Below, one piece after another: positions 9,408-17,757 of a stretch of 64,000 bases of DNA (within the stretch, counting starts at the first letter, position 1; the number at the start of each line of letters is the position of its first letter). The notes below the pieces were generated by a model. It saw only the letters and a list, made by a program, of their open reading frames with translations, did no database searches and had not been told where the DNA came from. Origin of the DNA: an uncultured Flavobacteriaceae bacterium (GTDB lineage: Bacteria; Bacteroidota; Bacteroidia; Flavobacteriales; Flavobacteriaceae); contig CANMSB010000022.1 of assembly GCA_947500445.1 (NCBI GenBank), forward strand, positions 17,851-81,850, written 5' to 3'. The position numbers and the translations under genes are program-made.

Positions 9408-9533
9408 TGCCCTTGACGAGGATTTCCTGTCAGAGCACAGGTTTGTATATGGAGTTTATAGCCTTGGGGTGACCATGGCCATTACCTAAAAAATGCTAAT
9501 GTTGTTGGGATAATGTTAAGACTTTTCAATAGC

Positions 9534-9561
9534 TTGTTTTCCCTTTTGTGTCGTATTTTTG
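9534..9561 (+). promoter_or_regulatory. Promoter of the SCO-like unit; fixes the start at 9578
   Basis: TATTTTTG at 9554-9561 is an exact -7 TAnnTTTG match; TTG at 9534-9536 is 17 bp upstream, slightly closer than usual. Transcription would begin about 9568, so the in-frame GTG at 9548 would not be transcribed and the ATG at 9578 is the start of the next gene. Confidence 0.55.
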
Positions 9562-9577
9562 TTTAGAATTTGATGCC

Positions 9578-10210
9578 ATGAAGAAGAACTTGGTCCTGAT
9601 TACCCTATTTGTACTTCCAATAGTCGCGTATCTCTTCTTTTTATCGGGTACCACCAACTTTGGAAAGTTGCCCGCACTTACCGAAAATGTTATCGATATC
9701 GCTACGCTGGACAAGGAGACTACCTTTAAGGGTAAAATTACGGTCTTGGGCTTTTTAGGTAACGATGTCCTTTCCAAACAGGCAAACGTTTTTAACCTCA
9801 ATCAAAAAATATACAAGCGGTTTTACGAGTTCACCGACTTCCAATTTGTAATGGTGGTCGGCGAGGGAACTGAAGATAAGGTGGAAGAAATGAAAGCGTC
9901 CATAGGTACCTTTACCGATACCCAAAAATGGCATTTCTTGTATGCCGATGGGGAAGCGACCAAAAGGCTGTTCGAAGGTCTTAAGACCGATCTGACGTTG
10001 GAAAAAGATGGCGCTACCCCTTATGTTTTTATTATCGATAAGGATGGAAACCTTCGCGGGCGTGACGACGATGAGGATGAAGGGACAAAGTACGGTTTCG
10101 ACACGGCTTCGGTAGCGGAACTGAACAACAAAATGGAGGACGACGTAAAAATCATTTTGGCCGAATATCGGCTGGCCTTAAAAAAGAATAATGCCGACCG
10201 TAGTAAATAA
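9578..10210 (+). CDS. SCO/thioredoxin-fold-like protein lacking the CxxxC motif
   Basis: 210 aa, with an N-terminal membrane anchor (residues about 4-22) and a periplasmic domain. The stretch TPYVFIIDKDGNLRGRDDDEDE aligns by eye with YFALIDKNGYIRSRVDE of the SCO protein encoded next to it, and the order (anchor, strand KITVLGFLGND, helix) fits the same fold. The position of the copper-binding CxxxC is occupied by GFLGNDVLSKQ and there is no Cys in the mature domain. It may be a regulatory or structural partner of SCO rather than a copper chaperone. It starts the second oxidase-assembly operon (24 bp to SCO). Confidence 0.7.
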   Translation: MKKNLVLITLFVLPIVAYLFFLSGTTNFGKLPALTENVIDIATLDKETTFKGKITVLGFLGNDVLSKQANVFNLNQKIYKRFYEFTDFQFVMVVGEGTEDKVEEMKASIGTFTDTQKWHFLYADGEATKRLFEGLKTDLTLEKDGATPYVFIIDKDGNLRGRDDDEDEGTKYGFDTASVAELNNKMEDDVKIILAEYRLALKKNNADRSK

Positions 10211-10233
10211 GGAGCGGTCATTAAACACCAACT

Positions 10234-10962
10234 ATGCAAAAAAGTAAGTACACCTATGTTTGGGTCTCTTTGGTCGTTTTGGTGTTCGGTATTTTTGCCA
10301 TCCCTAAAATAGTGGATCGGGTACGGCAGGGAGCGGTGGTGGAGAACGACCGCATCAATAAAAAAACAAATGCCGATGCCCTGGCGTTCGTACTTCAAAA
10401 CGGTAAAAAACGTAGGGTGCCGTCGTTTTTGTTCTTAAATCAAGATAGTCTGTTAGTCTCCGATAAGGACTACCATGGAAAAGTATATGTGGTCGAGTTT
10501 TTTTTCACCACCTGTCCATCCATCTGCCCTATCATGAACAAAAATTTGGTGGCGGTACAAAACGAATTTTCCGATCGCGACGATTTCGGTATCGCTTCCT
10601 TTTCCATTACCCCCGAATACGACACTCCTAAAGTACTGAAGGAGTATGCCGAACGCTATGGTATTACGGATATGGATTGGAATTTGATGACGGGCGAAAC
10701 AAAGGAAATCTACGAATTGGCGAACTCCGGGTTCAATATCTATGCCGCTGAAGTGGAAGATGCCCCAGGAGGGTTCGAACATTCGGGCTATTTCGCCCTT
10801 ATCGATAAAAATGGGTACATCCGTTCCCGTGTTGATGAACATGGAAATCCGATCGTCTATTATAAAGGTTCCATATCGGAGGCAGAGGGCGTCAACGAGG
10901 AAGGGGAGAAGCAGGAAATCACGATTTTAAAACAGGATATCAAAAAATTATTGGAAGAGTAA
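10234..10962 (+). CDS. SCO1/SenC family copper chaperone for oxidase assembly
   Basis: Membrane-anchored periplasmic thioredoxin-fold protein that helps load the CuA centre of cytochrome c oxidase. 242 aa with an anchor at about residues 8-24. The copper ligands are visible: Cys94 and Cys98 in TTCPSICP and His183 in GGFEHSGYFALID. Its stop codon is directly followed by the ATG of the DUF420 gene (no gap), and the Cys-less paralogue lies upstream, so the group is clearly one operon. Confidence 0.93.
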   Translation: MQKSKYTYVWVSLVVLVFGIFAIPKIVDRVRQGAVVENDRINKKTNADALAFVLQNGKKRRVPSFLFLNQDSLLVSDKDYHGKVYVVEFFFTTCPSICPIMNKNLVAVQNEFSDRDDFGIASFSITPEYDTPKVLKEYAERYGITDMDWNLMTGETKEIYELANSGFNIYAAEVEDAPGGFEHSGYFALIDKNGYIRSRVDEHGNPIVYYKGSISEAEGVNEEGEKQEITILKQDIKKLLEE

Positions 10963-11496
10963 ATGCAGACCGTTACGCCAAAAGAAAAGAAATTTAACAG
11001 GCTCATTACCATAGTGTCCATTATAGTGCCCGTGGTAGTGGCCCTGTTGTTCAATGTTAAAATCCCGAACGTGGAGCGCTTGGGCTTTTTACCGCCCATT
11101 TACGCCACCATCAACGGAATGACAGCGGTTCTTCTGGTGATTGCCGTTTGGGCCATCAAACAGGGTAAAAAAAAGCTGCACCGATCGTTAATGACCACCT
11201 GTATCGTACTCTCCGTGTTGTTTCTGTTGATGTATATCGGTTATCATATGACCTCCGAATCGACTAAATATGGAGGTGAAGGCCTATTGCGCTATGTCTA
11301 TTTGATTATTCTAATATCCCATATCGTGTTGTCCATAGTAGTCATTCCCTTGGTTTTAAAAACCTATGCAAGGGCCTATTTGGAGCAGTATGAGGCGCAT
11401 CGGAAATTGGCAAGGATCACCTTTCCCATATGGTTGTACGTGGCAGTAACCGGAGTGGTGGTATATGTAATGATTTCTCCCTATTACGTTAATTAA
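10963..11496 (+). CDS. DUF420 family membrane protein, oxidase-associated
   Basis: 177 aa, with five hydrophobic segments (about residues 15-30, 42-63, 75-92, 109-132 and 153-172). The sequence GFLPPIYATINGMTAVLL and the His-bearing loops (KKKLHRSLM, YIGYHMTSE, EAHRKLARI) fit DUF420. The family is usually found beside SCO and oxidase genes and probably helps assemble the oxidase; its reaction is unknown. The ATG follows the SCO stop without a gap. Confidence 0.85.
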   Translation: MQTVTPKEKKFNRLITIVSIIVPVVVALLFNVKIPNVERLGFLPPIYATINGMTAVLLVIAVWAIKQGKKKLHRSLMTTCIVLSVLFLLMYIGYHMTSESTKYGGEGLLRYVYLIILISHIVLSIVVIPLVLKTYARAYLEQYEAHRKLARITFPIWLYVAVTGVVVYVMISPYYVN

Positions 11497-11503
11497 GGTT
11501 GTG

Positions 11504-11722
11504 ATGATGAAAAAAAACTGCATTTTGGTAATCGGTATCGTACTGCTGTTGTTTCCCGAGTGGGCCGAAGCCCAATGCGCCATGTGTCGCGCGGTTTTGC
11601 AGAGCGAGGGAAACGTGTCGGCTGCCGAAGGTGTAAATAACGGAATAGTATACCTTATGGCCATACCTTATATTTTGGTGGGTGGTCTTTTTTACTTTGT
11701 TTATCGTAAGATGAAAGGGTAA
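11504..11722 (+). CDS. Tiny exported CxxC membrane protein at the end of the oxidase-assembly operon
   Basis: About 72 aa: a signal peptide or first helix (residues 5-20, ending AEAQ), then AQCAMCRAVLQSEGN with a CxxC motif just outside the membrane, then one helix (about 48-68) and a basic tail. ATG codons at 11504 and 11507 are both possible behind the AAGG at 11495-11498. I do not recognise a named family. The context (SCO, DUF420, CxxC next to a membrane helix) suggests a role in copper or heme delivery to the oxidase, but that is inference. The stop codon TAA is shared with the first bases of a repeat element. Confidence 0.7.
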   Translation: MMKKNCILVIGIVLLLFPEWAEAQCAMCRAVLQSEGNVSAAEGVNNGIVYLMAIPYILVGGLFYFVYRKMKG

Positions 11723-11904
11723 TACCGTTTTAACTTTAAATAGCACGATTAAATGGTTTCTTTTTTAACCATTCTTGGTTAAAAAGCTTGTCTCCAGTTT
11801 GGCTAGAGATCTAACTGTAACTGGGGCTATGCTTAGATTTTGTGCTTTGAATAACTAAAAAATAATTCGATTTCCATACCCGCCATTTCAAAGTTAAAAT
11901 GGAT
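11722..11904. repeat. Intergenic palindromic repeat, copy A (inverted relative to copy B)
   Basis: About 183 bp. The left end ATACCGTTTTAACTTTAAAT and the right end CCATTTCAAAGTTAAAATGG (11883-11902) are inverted repeats of each other. Read on the minus strand the centre has AAGCATAGCCCCAGTTACAG, the core motif of the family. The right 80 bp match the reverse complement of copy B (35233-35394) at roughly 85% by eye, and the left 45 bp match its other arm. An extra inner hairpin (10-bp arms, 11762-11785) is present. It begins at the stop codon of the small CxxC gene and lies before the efflux operon. Confidence 0.85.
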
Positions 11905-11995
11905 GATATTGAAATTTTAACATTTTTTTTAAGTGGTTGCTGTAACATTTCAATGGAAGCCTAGTCATATTAGCGTACGATTTCCCTCGTTGTAC

Positions 11996-12014
11996 CATCA
12001 ATCAAAAACAATCA
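11996..12014 (+). repeat. Repeated 19-nt leader before the first permease gene
   Basis: CATCAATCAAAAACAATCA lies directly before the ATG at 12016. The identical 19-mer occurs at 20201-20219 upstream of the TolC gene, and a shortened form at 14590-14606 before the first adaptor gene. It is A-rich with no Shine-Dalgarno, as is common in Bacteroidota leaders. Confidence 0.75.
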
Positions 12015-12015
12015 C

Positions 12016-13263
12016 ATGTTCGACATCGAAAGGTGGCAGGAAATCTTTGATACTATCCGTAAAAATAAATTACGTACGTTTCTCACTGGTCTTTCCGTAG
12101 CTTCAGGTATTTTTATTTTGGTAATCTTGCTCGGTTTTGGGCAGGGCATGCAAAACGGTATCGATAAGGAGTTCTCCAGTGATGCCAGCAATATGATCGG
12201 GGTCTGGACACAAGTGACCACCAAAGAATACAAGGGATTGAACCCGGGCCGGGTCATCCAACTTCGAGATGAAAATTACGACTTTTTAGAGGAACGCCAT
12301 GCGGGTGAATTGGAGTACAAATCACCGATGTACCGTGTTTTCAATACCTCCATACTGTACAAAAATGAATCAGGTTCCTATTCCATTTGGGGCAGTTCGC
12401 CCGATTTTCAGCAGTTGGAAAATGCCTTTATGTCCCAGGGACGTTTTTTGAATTTTAACGACGAGCGACAAAAGGCAAAGGTCGTTGTGATCAGCAATAA
12501 GATACACCGGGAACTTTTGGGTTCCATGGAAAACCCCATTGGGGAGTACCTGGAGATTTCAGGCCTCAGCTTTCAGATTATAGGGGTATATGGAGACGTC
12601 GGTGGAGATCGGGAGGAAGAAAAGATCTACATGCCCGTTTCTACCGCCCAAGGCGTGTTCAACGGGGCGGATCGCCTGAACAATATGTTCTTTACCTTAA
12701 AACCCGCGGCAACCTTTGAGGAATCGTTGGCCGAATCGGAACGCTTTACAGAGGAAATGACCACCTATTTAAAGCAGGCCCATATGGTGGCCCCGGACGA
12801 TCTGAGCGCTATCAATACGTTCAATACCCTGGAAAATGTGCAACGCTTTCATAACCTTAGCAGCGGTATTCGCATTTTCTTTTGGTTTGTGGGCATTTGT
12901 ACCATTATAGCGGGTATCGTAGGGGTCAGTAATGTAATGTTGATCATCGTAAAGGAACGTACAAAGGAAATCGGTATACGAAAAGCGTTGGGCGCCAAGC
13001 CCATTTCGGTCATCGGACTTATTTTGCACGAGGCTATTTTTGTAACGGCGGTATTTGGTTTTGGGGGACTCATTTTCAGTATGGGGCTGTTGGAACTATT
13101 GGGCCCCATGGTGGAGGTAGATTATGTGGTAAACCCCTCCATTGATTTTAATGTGGCACTTATTACGGTGTTCTTGCTCATTTTTGCAGGGGCCTTGGCC
13201 GGTTTTTTTCCGGCATACCGGGCGGCACGCATACAGCCGATCATAGCGTTACGGGATGAGTGA
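12016..13263 (+). CDS. MacB-type ABC transporter permease (block 1, type A)
   Basis: Permease without a fused ATPase, 415 aa: N-terminal helix (about residues 22-42), a MacB-like periplasmic core domain (about 45-265) and three C-terminal helices with an FtsX domain (about 285-410). VKERTKEIGIRKALGA is the coupling-helix motif of MacB/LolCE-type permeases. The N-terminus resembles the third permease of the locus (16526) more than its direct neighbour, pointing to duplication of a permease-permease-adaptor block. It likely pairs with the next permease and uses the ATPase encoded at 15832. Substrate unknown. Confidence 0.9.
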   Translation: MFDIERWQEIFDTIRKNKLRTFLTGLSVASGIFILVILLGFGQGMQNGIDKEFSSDASNMIGVWTQVTTKEYKGLNPGRVIQLRDENYDFLEERHAGELEYKSPMYRVFNTSILYKNESGSYSIWGSSPDFQQLENAFMSQGRFLNFNDERQKAKVVVISNKIHRELLGSMENPIGEYLEISGLSFQIIGVYGDVGGDREEEKIYMPVSTAQGVFNGADRLNNMFFTLKPAATFEESLAESERFTEEMTTYLKQAHMVAPDDLSAINTFNTLENVQRFHNLSSGIRIFFWFVGICTIIAGIVGVSNVMLIIVKERTKEIGIRKALGAKPISVIGLILHEAIFVTAVFGFGGLIFSMGLLELLGPMVEVDYVVNPSIDFNVALITVFLLIFAGALAGFFPAYRAARIQPIIALRDE

Positions 13264-13303
13264 GCCCAAACACCCAAGGAAATAGCGAAAAAAAAAGACA
13301 AGC

Positions 13304-14560
13304 ATGTTCAATAGAGATCGTTGGAACGAGATTTTACAGGTGCTGACCGCGAATTGGTTCAGAACGGTATTGACGGCATTCGGAGTTTTCTGGGGCATCT
13401 TTATCCTCATCATTCTATTGGCGGCGGGCAAAGGTCTGGAAAATGGTATCCGGGCCGATTTTGGGAATATCGCCACCAATACCATGTTCATGTGGACCCA
13501 AAACGTGACCAAGGCGTACAAGGGGTTGCCCAAAGACCGGAATTTTAACTTTAAGGTGGACGATGTGGATGCCATTAAAAGGAGCGTGCCGGGCTTACGG
13601 TATATTTCTCCAAGAAACCAGTCCGGAGGGTTTCAAGGGGCCGGCAACGTAATCCGTGGCATGAAAAGCGGTTCGTTCCAAATTTATGGGGACTATCCGG
13701 AAATCATAAGGCAGCAACCGATGGATATTACCTCGGGAAGGTTCATTAATTACTCCGATATCCGCGAAAAACGAAAAGTTGCCGTTATTGGCACCGATGT
13801 TCGCAAGAGCCTGTACGATCTAGGGGAAACCGTTTTGGGGAGTTATATCAAAGTAAACGGGGTCAATTTCATGATCATCGGCACCTATCATAAGAGCAAT
13901 ACCGACGGTAACGCCGATGCCCAAAAAGATATCTATACTCCGTTTACCACGTTCTCCCAAGTGTTCAACAGAGCCGATAACGTTGGATGGATGGCCATTA
14001 CCGCAGTTGACGGCACACCGATAACCGGTATCAAGGAAGATGTTTTCAGCGTGCTAAAGGAGCGGCATTCCATTCATCCCGAAGATATTCGGGCCATAGG
14101 CCATTTCGACCTGTTCGAACAGTTCAGCAGGGTAGTCAGGCTTTTCGGAGCGCTTGAGTTTATCGCGTATTTCGTTGGAGTATTGGTATTGTTGTCGGGA
14201 ATTATCGGGGTGAGCAATATTATGTTGATCGTAGTCAAGGAACGCACAAAGGAAATCGGTATCCGCCGTGCGCTAGGTGAAGGGCCTTGGTCCATTAAAA
14301 AACAGATTTTAATGGAATCGATATTTCTGACCATTATCTCAGGAATGGCCGGAATCGTTTTCGGGGCGCTTTTGATCTATGGGATCAATTACATTTTGGA
14401 AATGAACGGACCGGTGGACATGTTCGTGAACCCCAACGTGAACCTGGGCGTTGTGGTGGTGGCCTTGATCATATTGATCGTGTCCGGACTGCTGGCCGGG
14501 TTCATTCCCGCGAACAGCGCCATTAAGGTCAGGCCCATTGAAGCCCTTCGAACAGAGTAA
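13304..14560 (+). CDS. MacB-type ABC transporter permease (block 1, type B)
   Basis: 418 aa with the same plan: one N-terminal helix, periplasmic core domain, and three C-terminal helices carrying VKERTKEIGIRRALG. The N-terminus (FNRDRWNEILQVLTANWFRTVLT) matches that of the fourth permease (17758) better than that of its neighbour, so it is the second half of a probable heterodimer. 40 bp separate it from the preceding gene and 50 bp from the adaptor. Confidence 0.9.
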   Translation: MFNRDRWNEILQVLTANWFRTVLTAFGVFWGIFILIILLAAGKGLENGIRADFGNIATNTMFMWTQNVTKAYKGLPKDRNFNFKVDDVDAIKRSVPGLRYISPRNQSGGFQGAGNVIRGMKSGSFQIYGDYPEIIRQQPMDITSGRFINYSDIREKRKVAVIGTDVRKSLYDLGETVLGSYIKVNGVNFMIIGTYHKSNTDGNADAQKDIYTPFTTFSQVFNRADNVGWMAITAVDGTPITGIKEDVFSVLKERHSIHPEDIRAIGHFDLFEQFSRVVRLFGALEFIAYFVGVLVLLSGIIGVSNIMLIVVKERTKEIGIRRALGEGPWSIKKQILMESIFLTIISGMAGIVFGALLIYGINYILEMNGPVDMFVNPNVNLGVVVVALIILIVSGLLAGFIPANSAIKVRPIEALRTE

Positions 14561-14589
14561 AAAATAAACAACACGCTAACGATAAAAGA

Positions 14590-14606
14590 CATCAATCAAA
14601 CAATCG
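14590..14606 (+). repeat. Shortened copy of the 19-nt leader
   Basis: CATCAATCAAACAATCG is the leader found at 11996 and 20201 with two A residues missing and a changed last base, here 5 nt before the adaptor ATG at 14611. Confidence 0.55.
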
Positions 14607-14610
14607 AACA

Positions 14611-15729
14611 ATGAAAAAAACGATAACCATTATCATCTTGCTCACCATAGTCCTCACGTTTGGCGGGGCCATGTACTATCTCTATCAAAAAAATGCCGAG
14701 GACCCGGTGGTCTATGAGACCGAAACCCCGTCCGAACAGAACATTGTTAAAAAAACGGTGGCCACCGGTAGCATACTGCCGTTGGAAGAAGTATTGATCA
14801 AACCGAATATTTCAGGAGTGATCGAAGAGGTCTTTGTAGAGGGGGGCGACTATGTAAAGTCCGGGGATCTTATTTGTAGGGTCAAGGTCGTTCCCAATTT
14901 AACCGCCTTGAACGATGCCCGGAACGCGATCGATGAGGCCAAAATAGGATTGAACGATCAAAAGCGCAATTTGGATCGCCAGAAAAACCTGTTTGAAAAA
15001 GGGGTGATATCAAAAGTGGATATGGAACAGGCCGAAGTGGCCTTCGATCAGGCCAAACAGCGTTACGGCGCCGTAGTGAAAAGATATGATATCGTAAAAA
15101 CGGGTACCGCAAAAGGATATGGAAACGCGGCCAATACCCAAATTCGTGCCACGGTCAGTGGTATGGTACTGGAAGTGCCCGTAGAGGTCGGCAACCAGGT
15201 CATCGAAAGCAATAACTTTAATGAAGGAACCACCATTGCGGCCATCGCCGATGTGGAGAAGATGATCTTTGAGGGTAAGGTGGACGAATCCGAAGTAGGT
15301 AAAATAAAGGAAGACCTGCCGTTGGAAATTACGGTAGGGGCCATTGAAAACCAAACTTTTGATGCGGTACTCGATTATATTGCCCCAAAGGGGAACGAGG
15401 AAAACGGTGCCATCCAATTCGAGATCAAGGGGACTTTGACCAAGAGCGATACCACCTTCATTAGAGCGGGCTTGAGCGCAAACGCTTCCATAATCCTTGC
15501 GAAGGCCGATAGTGTGCTGGCCATTAAGGAAGCCTTGGTACAGTTCGATTCAACCTCTAAAAAGCCGTTTGTGGAAATTGAACGGGGCGACCAAAAGTTC
15601 GAACGTAAGGATATTGAACTGGGCATTAGCGATGGTATTTATGTGGAGGTGAAGTCCGGTATAGAACAGACCGACAGAATCAAGGTTTGGAACAAGATCA
15701 AACCGCAAGAATTCGCCGGAAACAATTAA
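14611..15729 (+). CDS. MacA/HlyD-family periplasmic adaptor (block 1)
   Basis: Links the inner-membrane ABC permeases to an outer-membrane TolC channel. 372 aa: N-terminal anchor (residues about 5-24), lipoyl-like half (VLIKPNISGVIEEVFVEGGD, about 67-90), alpha-hairpin (about 95-165), second lipoyl half (IRATVSGMVLEVPVEVGNQV) and beta-barrel/membrane-proximal domains to about 365. It is clearly paralogous to the adaptor at 19056 (both have a NNFN-GTTIAAIADV stretch). It completes the first permease-permease-adaptor block. Confidence 0.92.
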   Translation: MKKTITIIILLTIVLTFGGAMYYLYQKNAEDPVVYETETPSEQNIVKKTVATGSILPLEEVLIKPNISGVIEEVFVEGGDYVKSGDLICRVKVVPNLTALNDARNAIDEAKIGLNDQKRNLDRQKNLFEKGVISKVDMEQAEVAFDQAKQRYGAVVKRYDIVKTGTAKGYGNAANTQIRATVSGMVLEVPVEVGNQVIESNNFNEGTTIAAIADVEKMIFEGKVDESEVGKIKEDLPLEITVGAIENQTFDAVLDYIAPKGNEENGAIQFEIKGTLTKSDTTFIRAGLSANASIILAKADSVLAIKEALVQFDSTSKKPFVEIERGDQKFERKDIELGISDGIYVEVKSGIEQTDRIKVWNKIKPQEFAGNN

Positions 15730-15831
15730 TTAGCAATATTGGTCGGTATTTTTTGTAACAAATCATGGACTCGTTAGTCCTATGGTTGTTTGGAATCGAC
15801 TAGCTTTAGTGAACCGTTAATCAACACTATT

Positions 15832-16533
15832 ATGATCGAAATTAAAAACCTTCACAAATCCTATAAAATGGGAAGCAATTCCCTTCACGTTCTCAAAGGA
15901 ATCGATTTTTCGGTGGCCGAGGGAGAGCTGGTGGCCATTATGGGATCCTCGGGTTCGGGCAAGTCCACCCTTTTAAACATATTGGGTATGCTGGATACCG
16001 CGGACAGTGGGGATTATGTGTTGGACGGAGTGCCCATAGAAAACCTGAACGAGACCAAGGCGGCGCAGTATCGGAACAAATTTTTGGGATTCATTTTTCA
16101 ATCGTTCAACCTGATCAACTATAAGAGCGCCATGGAAAATGTGGCCTTGCCCTTGTACTACCAAAAGGTAAACCGTAAGGAGCGACAGGAAAAAGCGTTG
16201 AACTATTTGGAACGGGTGGGCTTAAAACAATGGGCGACCCATTTGCCCAGTGAATTGTCGGGCGGTCAAAAACAACGTGTGGCCATTGCTAGGGCCATGG
16301 CGGCGGAACCCAAGGTGTTGCTCGCCGATGAGCCTACAGGGGCATTGGACAGTAAAACCTCCTATGAGGTAATGGACCTGATCCAAAAAATAAACGATGA
16401 CGGCAATACTATTTTAGTGGTAACGCACGAAGAGGACATTGCCGAAATGTGCAAACGCATCGTACATTTAAAGGACGGTGTGATCGTTGAGGATAAAAAA
16501 GTAGAACAAGTAAGGGCGTCCGCTTATGTTTGA
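15832..16533 (+). CDS. ABC transporter ATP-binding protein (MacB/LolD type)
   Basis: The only ATPase of the efflux locus; it must energise both permease pairs or a mixed complex. 233 aa from the ATG at 15832 (MIEIKNLHKSYKMG); the upstream in-frame ATG at 15790 would add 14 residues unlike the family. Walker A is GSSGSGKS (residues 38-45), signature LSGGQ (142-146), Walker B VLLADE (162-167) and the switch His is H199. All key residues are present. It overlaps the next permease by 8 bp. Confidence 0.95.
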   Translation: MIEIKNLHKSYKMGSNSLHVLKGIDFSVAEGELVAIMGSSGSGKSTLLNILGMLDTADSGDYVLDGVPIENLNETKAAQYRNKFLGFIFQSFNLINYKSAMENVALPLYYQKVNRKERQEKALNYLERVGLKQWATHLPSELSGGQKQRVAIARAMAAEPKVLLADEPTGALDSKTSYEVMDLIQKINDDGNTILVVTHEEDIAEMCKRIVHLKDGVIVEDKKVEQVRASAYV

Positions 16534-17755
16534 TAGGGACATTTGGCAAGAAATTTTTCATAGCATCCGGAACAATAAGCTCCGAACGTTCCTTACGGGT
16601 TTTTCCGTGGGGTGGGGGATATTTATTTTGGTCATGTTATTGGGTTCCGTTAACGGAATGCAAAATGGTTTCACCAAACAGTTCAACGATGATGCCACCA
16701 ATTCTATTTTTATACGCCCTGGAACTACCTCCAAAGCGTATGCGGGCTTTGAAAAGGACCGTCGTATCCAGCTGAAAAACGATGATGTCGCCTACATAAA
16801 AAAAAGCTTTCCTAACGATCATGAATTTATTAGTGGGCGATTGTATAAAAACACATCGGCCCGTTACCGAAGTGAGACGGGAACGTACAATGTACAGGCG
16901 GTCCACCCCGATTTTCAGGCCATAGAGAAGACCATTGTAACAAAAGGAAGGTACATTAACGAAAATGATTTTAGGGCGGGTGCGAAGGTTGCCGTCATTG
17001 GAAGAAAAGTTGCCGAAGACTTATTTGATAAGGAAGAAGCTATTGGGAAATTTGTAGAATTCAACAACCTGCCCTTTAGGGTAATCGGGGTATTTATCGA
17101 TGAGGGTGATGACAATGCCGAGCGGAATATTTATGCGCCTTTGACCACCTATCAGAAAATTTATGGGAATACCGATGAAATCAATCAGATCGCGTTAACC
17201 TATAACGCAAATTATGATTTGACCAAGGCATTGGAATTTTCAAGGCGTTTGGAAACAATATTGAAGCGTAGGCATCAGGTGGCACCAGAAGACCAGTCGG
17301 GCATACGGATTTTCAATTATGCCGAGGCTTTTTCCGATATCAGTACGTTTACCGGGGGATTGAGTTTTATGAGCGTCGTCGTGGGAATTTTGATTTTAAT
17401 CGCCGGAATCGTGGGCATCGGTAACATCATGGTCTTTATCATAAAGGAACGTACCAAGGAAATAGGCGTAAGAAAAGCGCTTGGGGCAAAACCTTCACAG
17501 ATTATAAAACTAGTATTGTTGGAATCGGTTTTTATTACCGCGATCTCAGGATTTGTAGGGTTGCTTTTTGCGACGGGATTACTGGCCCTGATAGGACCAA
17601 ATCTTGATTTTCCTGCATTTTCCAACCCTTCGGTCAGTTTTTCTACCGTCGTGATCGCCACGGTAATTTTGGTAGGGGCCGGTTTGATCGCGGGATTCAT
17701 ACCTGCGTTAAAAGCCGCTCGGGTAAAACCTATTGTAGCATTAAGTGATAAATAG
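16526..17755 (+). CDS. MacB-type ABC transporter permease (block 2, type A)
   Basis: 409 aa with the same plan as the first permease (one N-terminal helix, periplasmic core, three C-terminal helices). FDRDIWQEIFHSIRNNKLRTF closely resembles the start of the 12016 gene. The motif IKERTKEIGVRKALGA is intact. Its ATG lies 8 bp inside the end of the ATPase gene, which ties its synthesis to the ATPase. Only 2 bp separate it from the next permease. Confidence 0.92.
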   Translation: MFDRDIWQEIFHSIRNNKLRTFLTGFSVGWGIFILVMLLGSVNGMQNGFTKQFNDDATNSIFIRPGTTSKAYAGFEKDRRIQLKNDDVAYIKKSFPNDHEFISGRLYKNTSARYRSETGTYNVQAVHPDFQAIEKTIVTKGRYINENDFRAGAKVAVIGRKVAEDLFDKEEAIGKFVEFNNLPFRVIGVFIDEGDDNAERNIYAPLTTYQKIYGNTDEINQIALTYNANYDLTKALEFSRRLETILKRRHQVAPEDQSGIRIFNYAEAFSDISTFTGGLSFMSVVVGILILIAGIVGIGNIMVFIIKERTKEIGVRKALGAKPSQIIKLVLLESVFITAISGFVGLLFATGLLALIGPNLDFPAFSNPSVSFSTVVIATVILVGAGLIAGFIPALKAARVKPIVALSDK

Positions 17756-17757
17756 TT

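Noticed and set aside
9548..9577. GTG start for the Cys-less SCO-like gene
   Set aside because: The -7 element at 9554-9561 would place it upstream of the transcription start; ATG 9578 gives a normal anchor.
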